The translations under genes were made by a program, and so were the position numbers. Below are positions 50,552-60,294 of a DNA stretch of 64,000 nucleotides, one piece after another. The notes under the pieces were generated by a model that was not told where the DNA came from, did not search any database, and saw nothing but the letters and a program-made list of their open reading frames with translations. This DNA is from Candidatus Bathyarchaeota archaeon (GTDB taxonomy: Archaea > Thermoproteota > Bathyarchaeia > Bathyarchaeales > Bathycorpusculaceae). Position 1 is the first letter of the stretch. Each line of letters begins with the position of its first letter. The DNA is taken from positions 56,238-120,237 of the forward strand of contig JAAYYI010000055.1 of assembly GCA_012515445.1 (NCBI GenBank). The letters run 5' to 3'.

Positions 50552-51558
50552 ACTTTTGTCTGTTCAGCGCCCACCCTAAGCTTATCTACTTCAGATTTTT
50601 CTGGCAGGGTGACTTTGATCGTTTTGTTGAGGCTTTCTTTGCCGTACTTAACCGTTGCCTCAGGAGTTTTTGCGTCAGAGTAAACTGCAGTTAGCTTCGC
50701 TGCAGTTTCGATTGCTGCTCTGGTTTTTGGTCCCTGCAGTAGCGTGGTTGGGCCGACGATGTCTTGCAGTTCAAAGTAGTAGTCACCCTTTGCCCTGTGA
50801 GCTTGAAGGTAAGTGTTCTCAGCGTAGTTTCTGCCGATTACGAACTTGTTCTTGCCCACCCTGAAGTGTCTGCCGAACCGAAGCAAATCAACATCTGTTG
50901 TTGCTATGTGCTTTTTATTTTCGAATAGGTCGCTGAGCTTTTTCGCGTACTCCTCGCAGGTTAAGAGGCATCCGCCGGCGGGTGAAGGATACGTTTTGAT
51001 ACCGAATTCTTTGGCGAGTTCCATCTGGGGTTTGCGTCCCCTGCCAGAGATGCTCAGGAGCTTGTTACGGTCGATTAAGCCCTTCTTTTCCGCTTCAGTC
51101 TCAGCTAGAAGCTTGGCGGAGAGCGGCCGCAGAAGCTTTCCCTCAAGTCCAGCTTCTTTTTCGATGGTTCTCAGTGCTGGACCATGCTGTGACATTGGGC
51201 GCTCACCTAGAACTTCGCCTGTGAAAAGGAAGTCTGCGCCGACTTCTTTAGCGTACTTTTTGGCTTTTTTTAGTATGAAGATTTTGCAGTCCACGCATGG
51301 GTTGATGTTTTTCCCGTAGCCATGCTTGGGTTTAAGCAGCATATTGATGTATTCTTTATCGAAACTCTGCACTACCAGAGGAACTTTAAGTTGTTCTGCG
51401 CCTTGCTGTGCTTCACTTTTACCGCCCTTCTTGGCGGTGCCAAAGGGCGTTTTTAGGTTGTAAGCGATTACTTCGATGCCTTGGCGGCGGACGAGTTCAG
51501 TTGCGAGAATGCTGTCTAAGCCACCTGAGAATAGGCTTATGGCTTTAACCTTGCTCAT
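50539..51558 (-). CDS. PP-loop tRNA thiolation-like enzyme (ThiI/MnmA-like)
   Basis: SLFSGGLDSILATEL PP-loop; NPCVDCKIFILKKAKKYAKEVGADFLFTGEVLGERPMSQ; start at MSKVKAIS. Confidence 0.8.
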   Translation of the reverse strand: MSKVKAISLFSGGLDSILATELVRRQGIEVIAYNLKTPFGTAKKGGKSEAQQGAEQLKVPLVVQSFDKEYINMLLKPKHGYGKNINPCVDCKIFILKKAKKYAKEVGADFLFTGEVLGERPMSQHGPALRTIEKEAGLEGKLLRPLSAKLLAETEAEKKGLIDRNKLLSISGRGRKPQMELAKEFGIKTYPSPAGGCLLTCEEYAKKLSDLFENKKHIATTDVDLLRFGRHFRVGKNKFVIGRNYAENTYLQAHRAKGDYYFELQDIVGPTTLLQGPKTRAAIETAAKLTAVYSDAKTPEATVKYGKESLNKTIKVTLPEKSEVDKLRVGAEQTKVCTK

Positions 51559-51610
51559 AACACTGAAATAAGCTTCAGTAGGCGAATAATAATGTACCTC
51601 TTCAGTAAAA

Positions 51611-53068
51611 ATGCTTTGCGGGAGCATCTCCGTGGCTTTGCTGCTTGTTAACGATGTTTCGCTATTTTGCGAAGCCCGCTTGGCAAGAACCTATAAAAAT
51701 TATTATTCAAGAAAGCGTTTGGAGGAGAAAAAACTGATTGTTGAAAAGACAGAGCGCCTGACCAGCTACAAATCCTACCTATCTAAAGGGCTCGATGCAT
51801 CCATATCACTCATTGAGTGGACCGATTTCAATTGGCAAATGAAGAATTCGATCCGAACCATCGAAGCTTTCGAGAGTTTCATGGGTATAACTTTTCCCAA
51901 AAAAGAACGCAGAGAGCTTGAGAAAACCGTTAAGAAATTCCCGCTCTGTATAACGCCCTACTATGCGTCGCTTATTGATACAGAAAACATGTATAATGAT
52001 CCGATTTACAAGCAAGCTTTCCCGAATCCTGCTGAACTGATCATCTCAAAACAGGATATGAAAGATCCATTGCATGAGGATAAGGATAGCCCAACAGAGG
52101 GCATAACCCACCGTTACCCTGATCGGGTGCTGTTTCTTATCAGCAATCGATGTGCGATGTATTGCAGGCATTGTACAAGAAAAAGAAAAGTCGGCGACCC
52201 AGACCATATTCCATCCAAACAGCAGATTATAGCTGGTTTAGACTACATCCGCAACCACACTGAAATCCGCGATGTATTGTTAAGTGGCGGCGATGCATTG
52301 ATGCTGCCTGACGATTATCTAGATTGGATATTAACTGAACTTAACAGCATGCCCCATGTTGAAGTAGTGCGCATCGGGACAAGAACGCCGGTTGTTCTTC
52401 CATACCGCATAACCGACAAATTAGTGGCGATGCTCAGACGTCACCATCCAATATGGTTGAATACACACTTTAATCACCCACGGGAACTTACGCCATCCGC
52501 TCGCGATGCGCTAAGTAAACTCGCCGATGCAGGAATACCACTCGGTAACCAGTCAGTGCTGCTATCAGGCGTCAATGATTGCCCCCAGATTATGAAGAAG
52601 CTTAACCAGAAGCTCGTCCAGAACAGGGTGCGGCCATATTACTTATTCCAATGTGACCTCTCAGAGGGATTAACGCATTTCCGCACTTCAATCGGCAAAG
52701 GTATCGAGATCATGGAGAGCTTGCGTGGTCACACCAGCGGATTTGCTGTACCTACGTTTGTGATTGATGCACCGGGCGGAGGCGGCAAAATACCTGTTAT
52801 GCCTAATTATGTGCTTTCCTGGTCTACTAACAAGATGGTGCTGCGTAATTATGAAGGTGTAATCACGACTTATCAGGAACCTGACGATTACAAACCGGCT
52901 AAATGTAATTTGAAATGCCTGAAATGTAATCTGCAGCTGGAAGAGGACGATAAGGCTCCGATTGGCGTAGAGAAGCTTTTGGCGGACTCAGACAAGACGA
53001 TATCTCTTGTTCCTAAAGGCAACCTTAGACTTGTACGGAGAAAAAATGGCAACTGCAAGGAACAGTAG
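51611..53068 (+). CDS. Lysine 2,3-aminomutase family radical SAM enzyme
   Basis: [65 protein letters not shown]. Confidence 0.9.
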   Translation: MLCGSISVALLLVNDVSLFCEARLARTYKNYYSRKRLEEKKLIVEKTERLTSYKSYLSKGLDASISLIEWTDFNWQMKNSIRTIEAFESFMGITFPKKERRELEKTVKKFPLCITPYYASLIDTENMYNDPIYKQAFPNPAELIISKQDMKDPLHEDKDSPTEGITHRYPDRVLFLISNRCAMYCRHCTRKRKVGDPDHIPSKQQIIAGLDYIRNHTEIRDVLLSGGDALMLPDDYLDWILTELNSMPHVEVVRIGTRTPVVLPYRITDKLVAMLRRHHPIWLNTHFNHPRELTPSARDALSKLADAGIPLGNQSVLLSGVNDCPQIMKKLNQKLVQNRVRPYYLFQCDLSEGLTHFRTSIGKGIEIMESLRGHTSGFAVPTFVIDAPGGGGKIPVMPNYVLSWSTNKMVLRNYEGVITTYQEPDDYKPAKCNLKCLKCNLQLEEDDKAPIGVEKLLADSDKTISLVPKGNLRLVRRKNGNCKEQ

Positions 53069-53591
53069 AATGCAGAGAACCCTAAATGATCTAACTATTC
53101 GAAAAGTCAGAATTGACGACATACCTGACGTCTACAAGCTGCTAACCGCAAACAGACCCTACGTTGGACTCAACAGCCGATACACCTACTATCTGCTTGC
53201 AAGAGACTTCAGCGATACTTGCATAGTAGCGCTAGATAGGTACCGCCTTGTTGCCTTCTCTTCGGGGTATGTTCCACCATCGCGCCCTGATACTTTCTTT
53301 AACTGGGAAATAGTGGTTGACGAGAAATACCGCGGGAACGGATTACAGAAGAAGTTGCTACTTGAGCAGCTCCGTATCACTAGAGCCGAGTACTTTGAGG
53401 GTACAGTTAATCCTTCAAATCACGTTTCTGAGAAGAATTATTTGGCGATAGCGGAGATGCTGGGCGCTAAATGCAGTAAAAGCGTATTGTTTAGCGAGGA
53501 AGACTTTGATGGCGACGGTCACGAAGCCGAGGTGCTGTTCCGTATAGGCCCAATTTCTTTGGCGTCTATTGAAAACATAGTGTCTCCTTAA
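53046..53591 (+). CDS. GNAT acetyltransferase resembling diaminobutyrate acetyltransferase EctA
   Basis: [66 protein letters not shown]; overlaps LAM gene by 23 nt. Confidence 0.8.
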   Translation: MATARNSRMQRTLNDLTIRKVRIDDIPDVYKLLTANRPYVGLNSRYTYYLLARDFSDTCIVALDRYRLVAFSSGYVPPSRPDTFFNWEIVVDEKYRGNGLQKKLLLEQLRITRAEYFEGTVNPSNHVSEKNYLAIAEMLGAKCSKSVLFSEEDFDGDGHEAEVLFRIGPISLASIENIVSP

Positions 53592-53655
53592 GATTAGCTT
53601 GCTCTCTATTTTATTTAACGGGTTAGCGCTTGAGTCGAATTAATTATATACTCAT

Positions 53656-54807
53656 ATGATAATAGACTGTTGGTCTTGTAAAGGCGATCGAGGAGAAACT
53701 GTGGATATCAGCATCTTTATCCCGATATTTAAAGAATCGATTCAACTAGAAGGGATGCTGGATGTTCTTTGTTCACAGAATGTTTCTAAAGAAATTTTTA
53801 TAACTGTTGATGAACCCTCTGAGTCTTTTGCGCAGAGGTTAGCGAAGATAAAGCGGGAAAACGTTACTGTGATCGTTAACAAGGAACGCACAGGCAAAGC
53901 GAACGCCTGCAACGAAACCGTCAAGCTCTCATCGGGCGGTATCCTGCTGTTTTTAGACGCCGACGTAAGCTTATCAGCGGACCCTGATTACCTGCGCAAA
54001 ATCGTTATGGAGATGCAGAAAACCGACATCTTAGACATCAAAAAAGAGGTAACTAAAGACAAAACTTTCCTCTCCAAGATGGCTTACTATGAGTACCTAA
54101 CGTTTAACATGAGCGCCTGGCTTTCCTCGCGTTTCATGAAGAAGTGTCCAGCGGTTAACGGCGCAGCATTCGCGATTAAGCGGGAAATGTTTGACAAGGT
54201 GCACGGCTTCCGCAAGGTGGTAGCTGAAGACATTGATTTGGCGACGAGGGCTTTTCTTGCAGAGGGCAGCTTCGCTTACACTCAGGATGTAGAAGTTAAA
54301 AACGTCGTCTATAATGACTGGCACAAGTGGTACACGCAGCGCAGGCGATGGTCGATTGGTCAAGCCCTTTGGGTTATGGACTGGTATAAGGATCTTCTGC
54401 GTAAATTTGCTAAGAAGCCTCAGGTTTTTCTGCCTAGCTTGTTTTTCCTTTACCCATCAGTCACGGTTTTTGCGCTCAGCGCGCTTATTCCCAGCGTCTG
54501 GATGTATAACGGGATGCTGTTTTTCTCACTGTTTCTATCAGTGAAACTTAATTTCGCGTTGCCGCTGTTTCTGGTTTCACTTGCGACTGCTGACTTGCTA
54601 AAAATCGTTGTTATGTCGCTTGCGGGTTTCGGCATTACAGCCGGGGTCTTCTACGCGTTTGGGCGAAAGCTGGGATTCAGGGACATGAAGCTGCATGAGC
54701 TGTTCCTGTATTACTTCTTTTACTCGTCGCTTTGGTGGATATTTGTGATTGTGGGTATGGTTCAGGTTATCGGCGGCAGAAAGTCGGGTCCAGGCTGGAA
54801 GACTTAA
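53656..54807 (+). CDS. Membrane family-2 glycosyltransferase
   Basis: ANACNETVKLSSGGILLFLDADVSLS, AEDIDLATR, QRRRWSIGQ, C-terminal TMs. Confidence 0.87.
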   Translation: MIIDCWSCKGDRGETVDISIFIPIFKESIQLEGMLDVLCSQNVSKEIFITVDEPSESFAQRLAKIKRENVTVIVNKERTGKANACNETVKLSSGGILLFLDADVSLSADPDYLRKIVMEMQKTDILDIKKEVTKDKTFLSKMAYYEYLTFNMSAWLSSRFMKKCPAVNGAAFAIKREMFDKVHGFRKVVAEDIDLATRAFLAEGSFAYTQDVEVKNVVYNDWHKWYTQRRRWSIGQALWVMDWYKDLLRKFAKKPQVFLPSLFFLYPSVTVFALSALIPSVWMYNGMLFFSLFLSVKLNFALPLFLVSLATADLLKIVVMSLAGFGITAGVFYAFGRKLGFRDMKLHELFLYYFFYSSLWWIFVIVGMVQVIGGRKSGPGWKT

Positions 54808-54929
54808 CATAAACTTGGTTGACCGAGCTGTTTAGACTAATCCACACCATCCACACTTTCGTATGAGGAATCTAGTCGGCGATTGTGTTGGGGGTGTGGC
54901 TTGATTTTTTAAAATGGCATGTTTGCTGC

Positions 54930-55751
54930 TTAACCCGTTTTGAGCTTGATTAAATACTGAAACATAGAAACCTCGGGGGCAAGATAATAACAGAAACCCA
55001 CCCAAGAATACTGGTCATCTATTTTTTCTCGACCCCGAAAAAACCTCGATTTTCTATGGTTAGGCAAGGAAAAACTAACGCTGCCATCAATATGCGAAAG
55101 AGACGCTTCACCCGCCTCCACAACCTCCCAAGCGCCTATCTGAGTGTCTAGAAGAGTCAATCCATCTGTATCGGAGTATTTTCTAAAAATTGAAGCCCCC
55201 TGCTCATTAAGTACGGCTACTTCGCGGTAGCCTCTTTGGAGCTGAGAAAGAACCTCAATGCTAATCGAGTCAGTTAGGCAAGAGTACTTTACGGTGACAT
55301 TTCCTATCGAGGTGACTTTTTGGAATTCCGTTGCAACCCCGATTCTTCTGGAGAGTTCAATTAATTTAGTTGAAATCAGTGCGAAACCTTTGTGTTCAGT
55401 GTAGATTTTTTGAAACCACTTATGGTAATAACTGTATAGGTAATCGTTTATGTAGAATGCATCGCCGATTTTTTTCCGTAAAATTGTGTCGAAGATGAAT
55501 TTTTTTGTTAAAATTTTGGAGTTGCCTATTTGTGTGACGGATGTTTCGGCTGATCTGGAAAAATAGGTACGATTTTCAAATAGAACCACGGGTGCCCCAA
55601 ATCCCATGCCTTCTTCGATGAGTTCTTTCCCGTTTAAGACAAGGACCAATCCTTTCTGTAGCGGTGCGGTTTCGAGATAGTTTGGGCGGGAATCCTCGTA
55701 TAGTTTTACTGAAAGGTGTTCATTTAATTCGGCGGTTAGGGGTGGGTTCAC
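54930..55751 (-). CDS. Hypothetical protein translationally coupled to radical SAM gene
   Basis: 273-aa ORF; start overlaps stop of 55748-57148 by 4 nt; no family recognised. Confidence 0.55.
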   Translation of the reverse strand: MNPPLTAELNEHLSVKLYEDSRPNYLETAPLQKGLVLVLNGKELIEEGMGFGAPVVLFENRTYFSRSAETSVTQIGNSKILTKKFIFDTILRKKIGDAFYINDYLYSYYHKWFQKIYTEHKGFALISTKLIELSRRIGVATEFQKVTSIGNVTVKYSCLTDSISIEVLSQLQRGYREVAVLNEQGASIFRKYSDTDGLTLLDTQIGAWEVVEAGEASLSHIDGSVSFSLPNHRKSRFFRGREKIDDQYSWVGFCYYLAPEVSMFQYLIKLKTG

Positions 55752-57148
55752 TTTTCCAGTTCCCCACGCATAGGTTCATCGAACTCTTTGTCTCTTGTAA
55801 GAAGGACATCAGTGATTCTCTCAAAAGGCGCCCCCACGATAGTGTAGCCCTTTTCTCCTAGATATTTCCGAATACGAAATTGCACCAGACCCTTGACAAT
55901 AATGGATTTCAGCCAGCTCTCAGTAATCTCAGAATCAAACAGCAACTTGTGCTTAATCAATTTAATATTCTTGGGTTCCTGCCACTCATCAAGCTCCAAG
56001 TCCCCTTTTATCCGCTCAAACAATGGTGTCCCGGGAATAGGATAAGGCAAAGTAAACGACAAATAATCCAGAGGAAGAGACGAAGCCAGTTTCACGGTGT
56101 CTTGTATGGTGCGGTAGTTTTCGCCCGGGTATCCGACGATGAAGAAGGCGCCTGCTTTGATGCCAGTTTTTTTGCAGATTTTTATGGCATTAGCGGCTTG
56201 CTTGGTGGTTATTTGTTTTTTCATTATTTTAAGAATATAATCATTTCCGGATTCTATTCCAAAAAACACTCTTAAGCACCCCGCCTGCTTCATTTTATTG
56301 GCAATTTCTAAATCTAATGTATCAACACGCGACAAACACTCCCATTTGACTCGTACACCCCGATCGATAATCTTGTCACATACCTCCATGAGTCGGCTCT
56401 TTTCAAGAGTAAAGCAGTCATCCGCAAACCATATTCTATCATATCCCAAAGAAACCACAGCTTCAACCTCATCCACAATTTTGATGGGCGAGCGGGTTCT
56501 GACAGTGCTTCCAAAAATGGGTTTACTGCAGAAATCACAATTAAACGGGCACCCCCGTGAGGTTAGGATAGCTGTGGTTTTATAGCCGAATCGCCGATTG
56601 TAATATTTCTTGTAAGAAGAATTATCGAATAATTCTCGGGATGGAAAGGGCAGTGAATCCAAGTTTTCGATTAAGGGTCGGGAAGCTGTTCGTTTGATTT
56701 CACCTGTCGCTTTATCCTTAAAGGCAATGCCCTTTATTTCATCAAACGCGCCGCCTGAAATGAATTGGTTGACGAGTTCAAGCATAGTCTGCTCCCCTTC
56801 GCCCTGTACCACAACGTCAAAATCGACAAGAAACATCTCCGGATTAATGGTGGGAAGCGCACCTCCCGCTACAAGCAGACCACAATGAGGCCTTAGTAGG
56901 CGGGCGAGCTCTAGGGCAGGTTCACGCATGGAGTACATAGATTGGATTCCGATAATCGCGGGTTTGTTTTTAATGATTTTATCAACGGCTTGCTTCTCAT
57001 CAAGAAACGTGCAATCTACGATTTCTACCGAAATATTGTGTTGTTGGAGGAAAGCAGCGATGTAGCCTAAGCCTATGGGTGGAAACCGAAAAATAGAGTT
57101 ATCAAACCTTGGATGAAAATAGGGATAAACAAGAGTAACAGTAATCAA
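55748..57148 (-). CDS. B12-binding-domain radical SAM protein
   Basis: N-terminal cobalamin-type domain (IVDCTFLDEKQ...VVQGEGEQTMLELV) then SRGCPFNCDFCSKP. Confidence 0.9.
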   Translation of the reverse strand: MITVTLVYPYFHPRFDNSIFRFPPIGLGYIAAFLQQHNISVEIVDCTFLDEKQAVDKIIKNKPAIIGIQSMYSMREPALELARLLRPHCGLLVAGGALPTINPEMFLVDFDVVVQGEGEQTMLELVNQFISGGAFDEIKGIAFKDKATGEIKRTASRPLIENLDSLPFPSRELFDNSSYKKYYNRRFGYKTTAILTSRGCPFNCDFCSKPIFGSTVRTRSPIKIVDEVEAVVSLGYDRIWFADDCFTLEKSRLMEVCDKIIDRGVRVKWECLSRVDTLDLEIANKMKQAGCLRVFFGIESGNDYILKIMKKQITTKQAANAIKICKKTGIKAGAFFIVGYPGENYRTIQDTVKLASSLPLDYLSFTLPYPIPGTPLFERIKGDLELDEWQEPKNIKLIKHKLLFDSEITESWLKSIIVKGLVQFRIRKYLGEKGYTIVGAPFERITDVLLTRDKEFDEPMRGELEK

Positions 57149-57156
57149 CTAAAAAA

Positions 57157-57222
57157 CCTCAAAATCTCTCCGCAAACTCTTGCGGCATCAAACTTTGAGG
57201 TAAACATGAAAATAAGGTTTAC
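57157..57222 (-). promoter_or_regulatory. Structured leader of the radical SAM gene (inverted repeats)
   Basis: CCTCAAA(57157-57163)/TTTGAGG(57194-57200) enclosing CCGCAA-ACTC-TTGCGG (57170-57185); then GTAAAC(57200-57205)/GTTTAC(57217-57222). Confidence 0.45.
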
Positions 57223-57340
57223 TAAAAGGTCTCCTGATGGTTGGTGGCTGGTGGCGGCGTATGTCATGGATTCATGATATATACAAGAGGCAAAATCTTA
57301 TTTGGAAGTGTCCCATTAGAAGAGCCGTTCGCAGTCGTGT

Positions 57341-57668
<328 letters not shown>

Positions 57669-57716
57669 AAGTTGGGCGCTTGAGAGCTAGAAGTTGTATA
57701 TAATGGCCATTAAGAA

Positions 57717-57875
57717 CTAGTTTTGGAGCGTAGAAGGTGTGAGTGATTGTTGTTGTTTTTTCCAATCATTTTCTCTATCAATATGGTAAGCAATAGTAAT
57801 TAGTAATAAAGCAATAGACGCAATGACTGTTATACCTGTAAGCAGAGAAAAATCTAATGAAAATTCTGAAATAAT
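57717..57875 (-). CDS. Possible small single-TM protein with non-ATG start
   Basis: Open frame IISEFSLDFSLLTGITVIASIALLLITIAYHIDRENDWKKQQQSLTPSTLQN; only ATT-type starts available. Confidence 0.25.
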   Translation of the reverse strand: MISEFSLDFSLLTGITVIASIALLLITIAYHIDRENDWKKQQQSLTPSTLQN

Positions 57876-57999
57876 AAATTATGTAATAATTTGCCCAAAT
57901 TATTTGTCAAATTGTTTAAACTTATGACTACTCAATGGCTGTAGAGTCTTTTGTTGTTGGTATTCTGATGATTGGGCACCTAGAGATTGTAACATCTAT

Positions 58000-58413
58000 A
58001 TGACTAACAACACAGAAGCAATAAACTACGATAATAAAAGAGACATAGACTCAAAGCATAGAAAATTATTATCACACTCTGAGGCAGTAATTGCTATCTC
58101 TAAGAAAGCTAACAAAATCCATAAGAAAGTAATAGGGTGTAACCAACTATCAAGTTGGAATAGTCTTAAGTATATTATAATTAACTCTATTCAAGTAATA
58201 ACTAGTACAATTTCTAGTAAAATAGAAGCGCCTAACCTAAAAATTAGGCTTAAACCAAGTTTGTTAGAGTTAAAATCCTCCATAATAGATAGATTCTCTA
58301 AACCTCATGTTTCAGCCATGCATAAGTTAGAACTAGAGCTAGGCGTTACCACACACAATAGCAAAGTAAAAAACTGTCTTAGACAGGAAAGGAAGCTGTA
58401 CCGTACAACATAG
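58000..58413 (+). CDS. Hypothetical protein encoded by integrated element
   Basis: 137 aa, Lys/Ser/Ile-rich; no recognisable domain. Confidence 0.55.
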   Translation: MTNNTEAINYDNKRDIDSKHRKLLSHSEAVIAISKKANKIHKKVIGCNQLSSWNSLKYIIINSIQVITSTISSKIEAPNLKIRLKPSLLELKSSIIDRFSKPHVSAMHKLELELGVTTHNSKVKNCLRQERKLYRTT

Positions 58414-58523
58414 CTAAACTTCCAACTCTAGGATTGTTAATCTAGTAAAGAAACTTTGACGTAACTTAGTATAGAAGTGTAAACAAAAAACCAAATTAAG
58501 GTAAATCAAAATAATCAGGTTGA

Positions 58524-59351
58524 ATGTTTAAGAAAATAATCAGTCTTACCTTCATTATTGCTGTGGCTTTAGCATTAGCTTATGCAACCGATGTATCTAT
58601 GGGTGAATCTATAGAAGAGGCAACCATCAGAATTGTATCCCCTTCTGGAAAACAGGTTGAAAGAAATACAACTGTTGAGTTAAGGATTACTGTTGTTTTT
58701 GCGATGTCTGATAGGGTGCGTGCTGCTCCAAAAGGAGTAGAGATTTCATACAAGTTAGATAACGACTCTATTACACCACTTAATGATTTGGAGATGTTTC
58801 AATGGTCAAATGGATGGTGGGAAGTCCAAGGTAAGACATTGTTAGTTGACTTAGCTGAGGGTAGTCATAAACTAACTGCTTATTCTACAAGTAGTGCCGG
58901 TTTGAAAGCTAACACTACAACTAATTTTACTGTAGATACAAGCTATGAGTATCCCAAATTATCTGTTTTATCGCCTCAGAATAAGAATTACACCACATCA
59001 GAAGTTCCACTAGTCTTCTATGTGAATGGTAATATTTCAGATGGTTATGTTGACTTATCTATCTCTCCTTATTTGTCTAGTTATCCTATTCCTAATAAGC
59101 CCTTTCCAATTAACAACATGACGCTTTCTGAGCTTAAGGATGGGGATTACAAATTATACATTGGTGCTACTACAGAAAGAGGTAGAATAGATCAAATCAT
59201 TGAATTTTCAGTTAATACTAATTTCTTATACAAGAATCAGCAGATTCTAATAACAATAGGAATTATTGCGATAGTGTTAACAATTCTAGCACTAATAAAA
59301 TATAAGAGAGATAAGACTGAGAAGCTAGTAAGTAAGCAAAGTTTTCTCTAA
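58524..59351 (+). CDS. Secreted/anchored surface protein with Ig-like segments, encoded by integrated element
   Basis: N-terminal signal, PKLSVLSPQNKNYTTSEVPLVFYVNGNISDGYV, C-terminal TM IITIGIIAIVLTILALIKYKRDK-type; tail overlaps int(C) 3' end. Confidence 0.7.
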   Translation: MFKKIISLTFIIAVALALAYATDVSMGESIEEATIRIVSPSGKQVERNTTVELRITVVFAMSDRVRAAPKGVEISYKLDNDSITPLNDLEMFQWSNGWWEVQGKTLLVDLAEGSHKLTAYSTSSAGLKANTTTNFTVDTSYEYPKLSVLSPQNKNYTTSEVPLVFYVNGNISDGYVDLSISPYLSSYPIPNKPFPINNMTLSELKDGDYKLYIGATTERGRIDQIIEFSVNTNFLYKNQQILITIGIIAIVLTILALIKYKRDKTEKLVSKQSFL

Positions 59352-60209
59352 TTCACTCTCAATTGCTAATACTGATTTACCTAGCACTTTGAGATCCTCA
59401 CCCAAATAATGCCTACAGAACACGTTCCTAGGAACTCTCCCAGCCAAGATATCTATCAATTCAGAGATTACTCCATTCTTCGTCAAGTAGCTGTTGTGGT
59501 AGCTTCTTAGCTCTTTTAGCCTAAGTTTGATATTTCTTCTAGCAAATCTACTGTGAATGGCACTGTAAGTTATTGGTTGACTAGAGCATATTTCATTGAT
59601 TAGCTGTTGTGATACAAAGCTGATGTAGGCATTCTTTGTTTTATGTAAGAATATCTTATGTTTGAAGTGTTCTAGAACATTTAGCTCAATGTTATAGTAC
59701 TCACCAAGTTTACCTTCATTATTCAGTCTGATTATCATATTGAAGGATGTAACAGCTTCATTCATTCTCAATCCGCTAAGAGCTAGAAACTTTACAAATA
59801 CTCTCTCACTAGCTGTTAGATGTGGTTGTATATCTTTGATGTATTGAGGTAATGTATTATGCTGTTTAGAGAATACTGAGAGAAAGCCATTGAAGGCTGT
59901 ATCTGCACTAGTCCACTTAATCCCATAATTCTTTAGCTTAACCTTATACTCTTCATAAGTGCCTAGAAACTTTGCTAAGTTTACCATTGCTTCTAAGATA
60001 TTATGCCTATTACTCTCTTTTACTGCTAACAGCTTACTAGGATTAAGATAACAGTCATAGTGCTTTATTGCATTGCTAGCCATTGATGAGGCATAGCACT
60101 TTGAGAATTTATTGTTAAGATATTTTCTGTATGGGTCAATATCAAAAACATATTCTTTTTGGTCTTCTAAGCTGAGGGTCAAGGGTTCAAATCCCACCCC
60201 CGCCACCAA
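59325..60209 (-). CDS. Tyrosine recombinase catalytic fragment, int(C)
   Basis: ALSGLRMNEAV (Arg I), LKELRSYHNSYL (KxxR box), LAGRVPRNVFCRHYLG (GR...HY nucleophile); first 15 aa derive from att repeat. Confidence 0.9.
   Translation of the reverse strand: MVAGVGFEPLTLSLEDQKEYVFDIDPYRKYLNNKFSKCYASSMASNAIKHYDCYLNPSKLLAVKESNRHNILEAMVNLAKFLGTYEEYKVKLKNYGIKWTSADTAFNGFLSVFSKQHNTLPQYIKDIQPHLTASERVFVKFLALSGLRMNEAVTSFNMIIRLNNEGKLGEYYNIELNVLEHFKHKIFLHKTKNAYISFVSQQLINEICSSQPITYSAIHSRFARRNIKLRLKELRSYHNSYLTKNGVISELIDILAGRVPRNVFCRHYLGEDLKVLGKSVLAIESELEKTLLTY
60164..60195 (+). repeat. att site, distal copy (attR)
   Basis: Identical 32 bp CTTCTAAGCTGAGGGTCAAGGGTTCAAATCCC, without 5' tRNA half. Confidence 0.95.
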
Positions 60210-60294
60210 AAGTTAGTTAAGAAATTTGGACTTGGCTTAGTCAAGAAAGTTTGACGAAAATACATTAAAGCCTAGTTTGCTATTTGTGGGTTTT

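Noticed and set aside
53046-53591. Full ectoine biosynthesis cluster
   Set aside because: Only an EctA-like acetyltransferase is present; no EctB aminotransferase or EctC synthase in the window, and the partner is a lysine 2,3-aminomutase.
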